From Euonymus europaeus (taxonomy: Eukaryota; Streptophyta; Magnoliopsida; Celastrales; Celastraceae): 64,000 nucleotides of DNA. This document shows positions 23,766-35,192 of the stretch, piece by piece. Location: NCBI GenBank assembly GCA_963580455.1, contig OY756965.1, positions 9,994,501-10,058,500 on the forward strand. The letters run 5' to 3'. The notes under the pieces were generated by a model, which did no database searches, had not been told where the DNA came from, and saw nothing but the letters and a program-made list of their open reading frames with translations. The position numbers and the translations under genes are program-made. Every line of letters begins with the position of its first letter. Within the stretch, counting starts at the first letter, position 1.

Positions 23766-25900
23766 AGCTTCGTAGATTATTTCGATGCCAAAACAACAAC
23801 TTCTATGACAAATGGACAAAACCGTTAAAAGCTCCCAAATAGAGAGAGTTGAGCAATTTCGGACCAACAAAGTTGCTCTGTGTACACTTTTTATTGTTCT
23901 TCTATGTCCAATTTTACGAGTATAAGCTTCGTAGATTATTTCGATGCCAAAACAACAACTTTCTATGACAAATGGACAAAACCGTTAAAAGCCCCTCCAT
24001 ATAGAGAGTTGAGCAACTTCGGACCAACAAAGTTGCTCGGTGTACACTTTTTATTGTTCTTCTATGTCCAATTTTACGAGTATAAGGTTTCGTTATTATT
24101 TCGATGTCAAAACAACAACTTCTATGACAAATGGACAAAACCGTTAAAAGCTCCCAAATAGAGAGAGTTGAGCAATTTCGGACCATCAAAGTTGCTCGGT
24201 GTACACTTTTTATTGTTCTTCTATGTCCAATTTTACGAGTATAAGCTTCGTAGATTATTTCGATGCCAAAACAACAACTTTCTATTACAAATGGACAAAA
24301 CCGTTAAAAGCTCCTCCATATAGAGAGTTGAGCAACTTCGGACCATCAAAGTTACTCGGTGTACACTTTTTATTGTTCTTCTGTGTCCAATGTTACGGTA
24401 TAAGCTTCGTAGATTATTTCGATGCCAAAACAACCACTTTCTATTACAAATGGACAAAATCGTTAAAAGCTCCTACATAGAGAGAGTTGAGCAACTTCGG
24501 ACTATCAAAGTTGCTCGGTGTACACTTTTTATTGTTCTTCTATGTCCAATGTTACGAGTATAAGCTTCGTAGATTATTTCGATGCCAAAACAACAACTTT
24601 CTTTTACAAATGGACAAAACCGTTAAAAGCCCCTCCATATAGAGAGTTGAGCAACTTCGGACCAACAAAGTTGCTCGGTGTACACTTTTTATTGTTCTTC
24701 TATGTCCAATTTTACGAGTATAACGTTTCGTTATTATTTCGATGTCAAAACAACAACTTCTATGACAAATGGACAAAACCGTTAAAAGCTCCCAAATAGA
24801 GAGAGTTGAGCAATTTCGGACCATCAAAGTTGCTCGGTGTACACTTTTTATTGTTCTTCTATGTCCAATTTTACGAGTATAAGCTTCGTAGATTATTTCG
24901 ATGCCAAAACACCAACTTTCTATGACAAATGGACAAAACCGTTAGAGGCTCCCAAATAGAGAGTTGAGCAACTTCGGACCATCAAAGTTGCTCGGTGTAC
25001 ACTTTTTATTGTTCTTCTATGTCCAATTTTACGAGTATAAGCTTCGTAGATTATTTCGATGCCAAAACAACAACTTTCTATGATAAATGGACAAAACCGT
25101 TAAAAGCCCCTCCATATAGAGAGTTGAGCAACTTCGGACCAACAAAGTTGCTCGGTGTACACTTTTTATTGTTCTTCTATGTCCAATTTTACGAGTATAA
25201 GGTTTCGTTATTATTTCGATGTCAAAACAACAACTTCTATGACAAATGGACAAAACCGTTAAAAGCTCCCAAATAGAGAGAGTTGAGCAATTTCGGACCA
25301 TCAAAGTTGCTCGGTGTACACTTTTTATTGTTCTTCTATGTCCAATTTTATGAGTATAAGCTTCCTAGATTATTTCGATGCCAAAACACCAACTTTCTAC
25401 TACAAATAGACAAAACCATTAAAAGCTCCTGCATAGAGAGAGTTGAGCAATTTCGGACCATCAAAGTTGCTCGGTGTACACTTTTTATTGTTCTTCTATG
25501 TCCAATTTTACGAGTATAAGCTTCGTAGATTATTTCGATGCCAAAACAACAACTTCTATGACAAATGGACAAAACCGTTAAAAGCTCCCAAATAGAGAGA
25601 GTTGAGCAATTTCGGACCATCAAAGTTGCTCTGTGTACACTTTTTATTGTTCTTCTATGTCCAATTTTACGAGTATAAGCTTCGTAGATTATTTCGATGC
25701 CAAAACAACAACTTTCTATGACAAATGGACAAAACCGTTAAAAGCCCCTCCATATAGAGAGTTGAGCAACTTCGGACCAACAAAGTTGCTCGGTGTACAC
25801 TTTTTATTGTTCTTCTTTGTCCAATTTTACGAGTATAAGGTTTCGTTATTATTTCGATGTCAAAACAACAACTTCTATGACAAATGGACAAAACCGTTAA
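23765..25900 (+). repeat. Mosaic of fragments shared with neighbouring blocks
   Basis: Successive pieces match different places. Bases near 24199-24480 match 16857-17138 (offset 7,342), sharing TGTTACGGTATAAG and CAACCACTTTC. Bases 24830-25275 match 30405-30850 (offset 5,576), sharing the 158 bp GTTAGAGGC monomer and ATGATAAATGG. Bases 25283-25900 match 20336-20953 (offset 4,947), sharing a P copy and CTCTGTGTAC. Near 24601 an R monomer reads CTTTCTTTTAC with a CCCCTCC junction, a combination not typical of either parent. Confidence 0.75.
24881..25038 (+). repeat. 158 bp monomer variant (GTTAGAGGCTC)
   Basis: This unit reads ACCGTTAGAGGCTCCCAAATA, given here as GTTAGAGGCTC followed by CCAAATAGAGAGTTG. 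One GA step is missing compared with AAATAGAGAGAGTTG, so the monomer is 158 bp. It also carries CAAAACACCAAC. Close relatives lie near 30487, 45308 (with GTTATAGGC), 47058, 51830, 53745, 54535 and 55330. A sister form with AAATGCACAAAACCG and GGCTCGCAAATA occurs near 38935 (GTTAGAGACTC), 47390, 50575, 51375, 52165, 54080, 54870, 55670, 58850, 61080 and 63475. Confidence 0.88.
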
Positions 25901-25914
25901 AAGCTCCCAAATAG

Positions 25915-26440
25915 AGAGAGTTGAGCAACTTCGGACTATCAAAGTTGCTCGGTGTACACTTTTTATTGTTCTTCTATGTCCAATTTTATGAGTATAAGCT
26001 TCGTAGATCATTTCGATGCCAAAACAAGAACTTCTATGACAAATGGACAAAACCGTTAAAAGCCCCTCCATATAGAGAGTTGAGCAACTTCGGACCAACA
26101 AAGTTGCTCGGTGTACACTTTTTATTGTTCTTCTATGTCCAATTTTACGAGTATAAGGTTTCGTTATTATTTCGATGTCAAAACAACAACTTCTATGACA
26201 AATGGACAGAACCGTTAAAAGCTCCCAAATAGAGAGAGTTGAGCAATTTCGGACCATCAAAGTTGCTCGGTGTACACTTTTTATTGTTCTTCTATGTCCA
26301 ATTTTACGAGTATAAGCTTCGTAGATTATTTCGATTCCAAAACAACAACTTCTATGACAAATGGACAAAACCGTTAAAAGCTCCCAAATAGAGAGAGTTG
26401 AGCAATTTCGGACCATCAAAGTTGCTCGGTGTACACTTTT
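25915..26440 (+). repeat. Hexamer-offset duplicate of 26,870-27,395 (955 bp)
   Basis: This stretch and the one 955 bp (six monomers) downstream share AGATCATTTCG (26006 and 26961), AACAAGAACTTC, TGGACAGAACCG and CGATTCCAAAAC (26333 and 27288). Differences are few: CTGTCAAAG and GTATACTTT near 26892-26911, and CAAAAAGAGAG for CAAATAGAGAG near 27181. Between the copies lies a monomer with GATGCCCAAACAACAACATTC near 26490. The same haplotype continues into the 3,983 bp duplication. Confidence 0.8.
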
Positions 26441-26664
26441 TATTGTTCTTCTATGTCCAATTTTACGAGTATAAGCTTCGTAGATTATTTCGATGCCCAA
26501 ACAACAACATTCTATGACAAATGGACAAAACCGTTAAAAGCTCCCAAATAGAGAGAGTTGAGCAATTTCGGACCATCAAAGTTGCTCGGTGTACACTTTT
26601 TATTGTTCTTCTATGTCCAATTTTACGAGTATAAGCTTCGTAGATTATTTCGATCCCAAAACAA

Positions 26665-29600
26665 CAACTTCTATGATAAATGGACAAAACCGTTAAAAGC
26701 CCCTCCATATAGAGAGTTGAGCAACTTCGGACCAACAAAGTTGCTCGGTGTACACTTTTTATTGTTCTTCTATGTCCAATTTTACGAGTATAAGGTTTCG
26801 TTATTATTTCGATGTCAAAACAACAACTTCTATGACAAATGGACAAAACCGTTAAAAGCTCCCAAATAGAGAGAGTTGAGCAACTTCGGACTGTCAAAGT
26901 TGCTCGGTGTATACTTTTTATTGTTCTTCTATGTCCAATTTTATGAGTATAAGCTTCGTAGATCATTTCGATGCCAAAACAAGAACTTCTATGACAAATG
27001 GACAAAACCGTTAAAAGCCCCTCCATATAGAGAGTTGAGCAACTTCGGACCAACAAAGTTGCTCGGTGTACACTTTTTATTGTTCTTCTATGTCCAATTT
27101 TACGAGTATAAGGTTTCGTTATTATTTCGATGTCAAAACAACAACTTCTATGACAAATGGACAGAACCGTTAAAAGCTCCCAAAAAGAGAGAGTTGAGCA
27201 ATTTCGGACCATCAAAGTTGCTCGGTGTACACTTTTTATTGTTCTTCTATGTCCAATTTTACGAGTATAAGCTTCGTAGATTATTTCGATTCCAAAACAA
27301 CAACTTCTATGACAAATGGACAAAACCGTTAAAAGCTCCCAAATAGAGAGAGTTGAGCAATTTCGGACCATCAAAGTTGCTCGGTGTACACTTTTTATTG
27401 TTCTTGTATGTCCAATTTTATGAGTATAAGCTTCGTAGATTATTTCGATGCCAAAACAACAACTTTCTATGATAAATGGACAAAACCGTTAAAAGCCCCT
27501 CCATATGGAGAGTTGAGCAACTTCGGACCAACAAAGTTGCTCGGTGTACACTTTTTATTGTTCTTCTATGTCCAATTTTACGAGTATAAGGTTTCGTTAT
27601 TATTTCGATGTCAAAACAACAACTTCTATGACAAATGGACAAAACCGTTAAAAGCTCCCAAATAGAGAGAGTTGAGCAATTTCGGACCATCAAAGTTGCT
27701 CGGTGTACACTTTTTATTGTTCTTCTATGTCCAATTTTACGAGTATAAGCTTCGTAGATTATTTCGATGCCAAAACAACAATTTCTATGACAAATGGACA
27801 AAACCGTTAAAAGCTCCCAAATAGAGAGAGTTGAGCAATTTCGGACCATCAAAGTTGCTCGGTGTACACTTTTTATTGTTCTTCTATGTCCAATTTTACG
27901 AGTATAAGCTTCGCAGATTATTTCGATGCCAAAACAACAACTTCTATGACAAATGGACAAAACCGTTAAAAGCTACCAAATAGAGAGAGTTGAGCAACTT
28001 CGGACTATCAAAATTGCTCGGTATACACTTTTTATTGTTCTTGTATGTCCAATTTTATGAGTATAAGCTTCGTAGATTATTTCGATGCCAAAACAACAAC
28101 TTCTATGACAAATGGACAAAACCGTTAAAAGCCCCTCCATATAGAGAGTTGAGCAACTTCGGACCAACAAAGTTGCTCGGTGTACACTTTTTATTGTTCT
28201 TCTATGTCCAATTTTACGAGTATAAGCTTCGTAGATTATTTCGATGCCAAAACAACAACTTCTATGACAAATGGACAAAACCGTTAAAAGCTCCCAAATA
28301 GAGAGAGTTGAGCAACTTCGGACTATCAAAATTGCTCGGTGTACACTTTTTATTGTTCTTGTATGTCCAATTTTATGAGTATAAGCTTCGTAGATTATTT
28401 CGATGCCAAAACAACAACTTCTATGACAAATGGACAAAACCGTTAAAAGCTCCCAAATAGAGAGAGTTGAGCAACTTCGGACTATCAAAGTTGCTCGGTG
28501 TACACTTTTTATTGTTCTTGTATGTCCAATTTTATGAGTATAAGCTTCGTAGATTATTTCGATGCCAAAACAATAACTTTCTATGACAAATGGACAAAAC
28601 CGTTAAAAGCCCCTCCATATAGAGAGTTGAGCAACTTCGGACCAACAAAGTTGCTCGGTGTACACTTTTTATTGTTCTTCTATGTCCAATTTTACGAGTA
28701 TAAGGTTTCGTTATTATTTCGATGTCAAAACAACAACTTCTATGACAAATGGACAAAACCGTTAAAAGCTCCCAAATAGAAAGAGTTGAGCAATTTTGGA
28801 CCATCAAAGTTGCTCGGTGTACACTTTTTATTGTTCTTCTATGTCCAATTTTACGAGTATAAGCTTCGTAGATTATTTCGATGCTAAAACAACAAATTCT
28901 ATGACAAATGGAAAAAACCGTTAAAAGCTCCCAAATAGAGAGAGTTGAGCAACTTCGGACCATCAAACTTGCTCGGTGTACACTTTTTATTGTTCTTCTA
29001 TGTCCAATTTTATGAGTATAAGCTTCGTAGATTATTTCGATGCCAAAACAACAACTTTCTATGACAAATGGACAAAACCGTTAAAAGCCCCTCCATATAG
29101 AGAGTTGAGCAACTTCGGACCAACAAAGTTGCTCGGTGAACACTTTTTATTGTTCTTCTATGTCAAATTTTACGAGTATAAGGTTTCGTTATTATTTCGA
29201 TGTCAAAACAACTACTTCTATGACAAATGGACAAAACCGTTAAAAGCTCCCAAATAGAAAGAGTTGAGCAATTTTGGACCATCAAAGTTGCTCGGTGTAC
29301 ACTTTTTATTGTTCTTGTATGTCCAATTTTATGAGTATAAGCTTCGTAGATTATTTCGATGCCAAAACAACAACTTTCTATGACAAATGGACAAAACCGT
29401 TAAAAGCCCCTCCATATAGAGAGTTGAGCAACTTCGGACAAACAAAGTTGCTCGTTGTACACTTTTTATTGTTCTTCTATGTCCAATTTTAAGAGTATAA
29501 GGTTTCGTTATTATTTCGATGTCAAAACAACTACTTCTATGACAAATGGACAAAACCGTTAAAAGCTCCCAAATAGAAAGAGTTGAGCAATTTTGGACCA

Positions 29601-30445
29601 TCAAAGTTGCTCGGTGTACACTTTTTATTGTTCTTCTATGTCCAATTTTACGAGTATAAGCTTCGTAGATTATTTCGATGCCAAAACAACAACTTTCTAT
29701 TACAAATGGACAAAACCGTTAAAAGCTCCTCCATATAGAGAGTTGAGCAACTTCGGACCATCAAAGTTACTCGGTGTACACTTTTTATTGTTCTTCTATG
29801 TCCAATGTTACGAGTATAAGCTTCGTAGATTATTTCGATGCCAAAACAACCATTTTCTATTACAAATGGACAAAATCGTTAAAACCTCCTACATAGAGAG
29901 AGTTGAGCAACTTCGGACTATCAAAGTTGCTCGGTGTACACTTTTTATTGTTCTTCTATGTCCAATGTTACGAGTATAAGCTTCGTAGATTATTTCGATG
30001 CCAAAACAACAACTTTCTTTTACAAATGGACAAAACCGTTAAAAGCTCCTCCATAGAGAGAGTTGAGCAACTTCGGACTATCAAAGTTGCTCGGTGTACA
30101 CTTTTTATTGTTCTTATATGTCCAATTTTATGAGTATAAGCTTCGTAGATTATTTCGATGCCAAAACAACAACTTTCTATGACAAATGGACAAAACCGTT
30201 AAGAGCCCCTCCATATAGAGATTTGAGCAACTTCGGACCAACAAAGTTGCTCGGTGTACACTTTTTATTGTTCTTCTATGTCCAATTTTACGAGTATAAG
30301 GTTTCGTTATTATTTCGATGTCAAAACAACAACTTTTATGACAAATGGACAAAACCGTTAAAAGCTCCCAAATAGAGAGAGTTGAGCAATTTCGGACCAT
30401 CAAAGTTGCTCGGTGTACACTTTTTATTGTTCTTCTATGTCCAAT
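26665..30445 (+). repeat. 25-monomer higher-order unit (3,983 bp period), copy 1
   Basis: The block recurs 3,983 bp downstream with no difference that I noticed. Marks present in both are the AGATCATTTCG monomer, CAAAAAGAGAG (27181 and 31164), CCATATGGAGAG (27502 and 31485), CTTCGCAGATT (27911 and 31894), GGTATACAC (28020 and 32003), CAATAACTTTC (28570 and 32553), GATGCTAAAAC (28881 and 32864), CAAACTTGCTC (28965 and 32948) and TTTTAAGAGTATAAGG (29487 and 33470). Most monomers are 159 bp in the left part, where reading frames therefore stay open for long distances. Confidence 0.88.
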
Positions 30446-30655
30446 TTTACGAGTATAAGCTTCGTAGATTATTTCGATGCCAAAACACCAACTTTCTATG
30501 ACAAATGGACAAAACCGTTAGAGGCTCCCAAATAGAGAGTTGAGCAACTTCGGACCATCAAAGTTGCTCGGTGTACACTTTTTATTGTTCTTCTATGTCC
30601 AATTTTACGAGTATAAGCTTCGTAGATTATTTCGATGCCAAAACAACAACTTTCT
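30445..30655 (+). repeat. Junction segment between the two 3,983 bp copies
   Basis: Between the end of copy 1 (near 30443) and the point where copy 2 begins to match (near 30655) lies one 158 bp monomer with GTTAGAGGCTC and part of the next. This piece matches 24869-25079, not the equivalent place at the end of copy 2. So the duplication was not a clean tandem copy. It was either joined through a fragment of the 24.8-25.3 kb region or later overwritten by one. Confidence 0.75.
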
Positions 30656-33600
30656 ATGATAAATGGACAAAACCGTTAAAAGCCCCTCCATATAGAGAGT
30701 TGAGCAACTTCGGACCAACAAAGTTGCTCGGTGTACACTTTTTATTGTTCTTCTATGTCCAATTTTACGAGTATAAGGTTTCGTTATTATTTCGATGTCA
30801 AAACAACAACTTCTATGACAAATGGACAAAACCGTTAAAAGCTCCCAAATAGAGAGAGTTGAGCAACTTCGGACTGTCAAAGTTGCTCGGTGTATACTTT
30901 TTATTGTTCTTCTATGTCCAATTTTATGAGTATAAGCTTCGTAGATCATTTCGATGCCAAAACAAGAACTTCTATGACAAATGGACAAAACCGTTAAAAG
31001 CCCCTCCATATAGAGAGTTGAGCAACTTCGGACCAACAAAGTTGCTCGGTGTACACTTTTTATTGTTCTTCTATGTCCAATTTTACGAGTATAAGGTTTC
31101 GTTATTATTTCGATGTCAAAACAACAACTTCTATGACAAATGGACAGAACCGTTAAAAGCTCCCAAAAAGAGAGAGTTGAGCAATTTCGGACCATCAAAG
31201 TTGCTCGGTGTACACTTTTTATTGTTCTTCTATGTCCAATTTTACGAGTATAAGCTTCGTAGATTATTTCGATTCCAAAACAACAACTTCTATGACAAAT
31301 GGACAAAACCGTTAAAAGCTCCCAAATAGAGAGAGTTGAGCAATTTCGGACCATCAAAGTTGCTCGGTGTACACTTTTTATTGTTCTTGTATGTCCAATT
31401 TTATGAGTATAAGCTTCGTAGATTATTTCGATGCCAAAACAACAACTTTCTATGATAAATGGACAAAACCGTTAAAAGCCCCTCCATATGGAGAGTTGAG
31501 CAACTTCGGACCAACAAAGTTGCTCGGTGTACACTTTTTATTGTTCTTCTATGTCCAATTTTACGAGTATAAGGTTTCGTTATTATTTCGATGTCAAAAC
31601 AACAACTTCTATGACAAATGGACAAAACCGTTAAAAGCTCCCAAATAGAGAGAGTTGAGCAATTTCGGACCATCAAAGTTGCTCGGTGTACACTTTTTAT
31701 TGTTCTTCTATGTCCAATTTTACGAGTATAAGCTTCGTAGATTATTTCGATGCCAAAACAACAATTTCTATGACAAATGGACAAAACCGTTAAAAGCTCC
31801 CAAATAGAGAGAGTTGAGCAATTTCGGACCATCAAAGTTGCTCGGTGTACACTTTTTATTGTTCTTCTATGTCCAATTTTACGAGTATAAGCTTCGCAGA
31901 TTATTTCGATGCCAAAACAACAACTTCTATGACAAATGGACAAAACCGTTAAAAGCTACCAAATAGAGAGAGTTGAGCAACTTCGGACTATCAAAATTGC
32001 TCGGTATACACTTTTTATTGTTCTTGTATGTCCAATTTTATGAGTATAAGCTTCGTAGATTATTTCGATGCCAAAACAACAACTTCTATGACAAATGGAC
32101 AAAACCGTTAAAAGCCCCTCCATATAGAGAGTTGAGCAACTTCGGACCAACAAAGTTGCTCGGTGTACACTTTTTATTGTTCTTCTATGTCCAATTTTAC
32201 GAGTATAAGCTTCGTAGATTATTTCGATGCCAAAACAACAACTTCTATGACAAATGGACAAAACCGTTAAAAGCTCCCAAATAGAGAGAGTTGAGCAACT
32301 TCGGACTATCAAAATTGCTCGGTGTACACTTTTTATTGTTCTTGTATGTCCAATTTTATGAGTATAAGCTTCGTAGATTATTTCGATGCCAAAACAACAA
32401 CTTCTATGACAAATGGACAAAACCGTTAAAAGCTCCCAAATAGAGAGAGTTGAGCAACTTCGGACTATCAAAGTTGCTCGGTGTACACTTTTTATTGTTC
32501 TTGTATGTCCAATTTTATGAGTATAAGCTTCGTAGATTATTTCGATGCCAAAACAATAACTTTCTATGACAAATGGACAAAACCGTTAAAAGCCCCTCCA
32601 TATAGAGAGTTGAGCAACTTCGGACCAACAAAGTTGCTCGGTGTACACTTTTTATTGTTCTTCTATGTCCAATTTTACGAGTATAAGGTTTCGTTATTAT
32701 TTCGATGTCAAAACAACAACTTCTATGACAAATGGACAAAACCGTTAAAAGCTCCCAAATAGAAAGAGTTGAGCAATTTTGGACCATCAAAGTTGCTCGG
32801 TGTACACTTTTTATTGTTCTTCTATGTCCAATTTTACGAGTATAAGCTTCGTAGATTATTTCGATGCTAAAACAACAAATTCTATGACAAATGGAAAAAA
32901 CCGTTAAAAGCTCCCAAATAGAGAGAGTTGAGCAACTTCGGACCATCAAACTTGCTCGGTGTACACTTTTTATTGTTCTTCTATGTCCAATTTTATGAGT
33001 ATAAGCTTCGTAGATTATTTCGATGCCAAAACAACAACTTTCTATGACAAATGGACAAAACCGTTAAAAGCCCCTCCATATAGAGAGTTGAGCAACTTCG
33101 GACCAACAAAGTTGCTCGGTGAACACTTTTTATTGTTCTTCTATGTCAAATTTTACGAGTATAAGGTTTCGTTATTATTTCGATGTCAAAACAACTACTT
33201 CTATGACAAATGGACAAAACCGTTAAAAGCTCCCAAATAGAAAGAGTTGAGCAATTTTGGACCATCAAAGTTGCTCGGTGTACACTTTTTATTGTTCTTG
33301 TATGTCCAATTTTATGAGTATAAGCTTCGTAGATTATTTCGATGCCAAAACAACAACTTTCTATGACAAATGGACAAAACCGTTAAAAGCCCCTCCATAT
33401 AGAGAGTTGAGCAACTTCGGACAAACAAAGTTGCTCGTTGTACACTTTTTATTGTTCTTCTATGTCCAATTTTAAGAGTATAAGGTTTCGTTATTATTTC
33501 GATGTCAAAACAACTACTTCTATGACAAATGGACAAAACCGTTAAAAGCTCCCAAATAGAAAGAGTTGAGCAATTTTGGACCATCAAAGTTGCTCGGTGT

Positions 33601-34425
33601 ACACTTTTTATTGTTCTTCTATGTCCAATTTTACGAGTATAAGCTTCGTAGATTATTTCGATGCCAAAACAACAACTTTCTATTACAAATGGACAAAACC
33701 GTTAAAAGCTCCTCCATATAGAGAGTTGAGCAACTTCGGACCATCAAAGTTACTCGGTGTACACTTTTTATTGTTCTTCTATGTCCAATGTTACGAGTAT
33801 AAGCTTCGTAGATTATTTCGATGCCAAAACAACCATTTTCTATTACAAATGGACAAAATCGTTAAAACCTCCTACATAGAGAGAGTTGAGCAACTTCGGA
33901 CTATCAAAGTTGCTCGGTGTACACTTTTTATTGTTCTTCTATGTCCAATGTTACGAGTATAAGCTTCGTAGATTATTTCGATGCCAAAACAACAACTTTC
34001 TTTTACAAATGGACAAAACCGTTAAAAGCTCCTCCATAGAGAGAGTTGAGCAACTTCGGACTATCAAAGTTGCTCGGTGTACACTTTTTATTGTTCTTAT
34101 ATGTCCAATTTTATGAGTATAAGCTTCGTAGATTATTTCGATGCCAAAACAACAACTTTCTATGACAAATGGACAAAACCGTTAAGAGCCCCTCCATATA
34201 GAGATTTGAGCAACTTCGGACCAACAAAGTTGCTCGGTGTACACTTTTTATTGTTCTTCTATGTCCAATTTTACGAGTATAAGGTTTCGTTATTATTTCG
34301 ATGTCAAAACAACAACTTTTATGACAAATGGACAAAACCGTTAAAAGCTCCCAAATAGAGAGAGTTGAGCAATTTCGGACCATCAAAGTTGCTCGGTGTA
34401 CACTTTTTATTGTTCTTCTATGTCC
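30655..34425 (+). repeat. 25-monomer higher-order unit, copy 2
   Basis: It repeats copy 1 mark for mark at offset 3,983 and ends near 34427, where this copy reads TCCAATGTTACGAG and copy 1 reads TCCAATTTTACGAG. The last 1.9 kb (from about 32481) also belongs to the 2,712 bp periodic zone that follows, so one region serves as the end of one higher-order repeat and the first copy of the next. Confidence 0.86.
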
Positions 34426-35192
34426 AATGTTACGAGTATAAGCTTCGTAGATTATTTCGATGCCAAAACAACAACTTTCTTTTACAAATGGAGAAAACCG
34501 TTAAAAGCTCCTCCATAGAGAGAGTTGAGCAACTTCGGACTATCAAAGTTGCTCGGTGTACACTTTTTATTGTTCTTATATGTCCAATTTTATGAGTATA
34601 AGCTTCGTAGATTATTTCGATGCCAAAACAACAACTTTCTATGACAAATGGACAAAACCGTTAAGAGCCCCTCCATATAGAGAGTTGAGCAACTTCGGAC
34701 CAACAAAGTTGCTCGGTGTACACTTTTTATTGTTCTTCTATGTCCAATTTTACGAGTATAAGGTTTCGTTATTATTTCGATGCCAAAACAACAACTTCTA
34801 TGACAAATGGACAAAACCGTTAAAAGCTCCCAAATAGAGAGAGTTGAGCAATTTCGGACCATCAAAGTTGCTCGGTGTACACTTTTTATTGTTCTTCTAT
34901 CTCCAATTTTACGAGTATAAGCTTCGTAGATTATTTCGATGCCAAAACAACAACTTCTATGACAAATGGACAAAACCGTTAAAAGCTCCCAAATAGAGAG
35001 AGTTGAGCAACTTCGGACTATCAAAATTGCTCGGTGTACACTTTTTATTGTTCTTGTATGTCCAATTTTATGAGTATAAGCTTCGTAGATTATTTCGATG
35101 CCAAAACAACAACTTCTATGACAAATGGACAAAACCGTTAAAATCTCCCAAATAGAGAGAGTTGAGCAACTTCGGACTATCAAAGTTGCTCG
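32481..35192 (+). repeat. 17-monomer higher-order unit (2,712 bp), copy 1
   Basis: The unit carries in order CAATAACTTTC, GATGCTAAAACAACAAATTC with GGAAAAAACCG, GGTGAACAC with TATGTCAAATTTTACG, CAACTACTTC, GGACAAACAAAG with CTCGTTGTAC, CAACCATTTTC, CTTTCTTTTAC, GTTAAGAGCCCC and CTATCTCC. These marks repeat at 2,712 bp. Private features here are CAAACTTGCTC near 32948, TTTTAAGAGTATAAGG near 33470 and AAAACCTCCTAC near 33862. The later copies read CAAAATTGCTC, TTTTACGAG and AAAAGCTCCTAC at those places. Confidence 0.85.
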
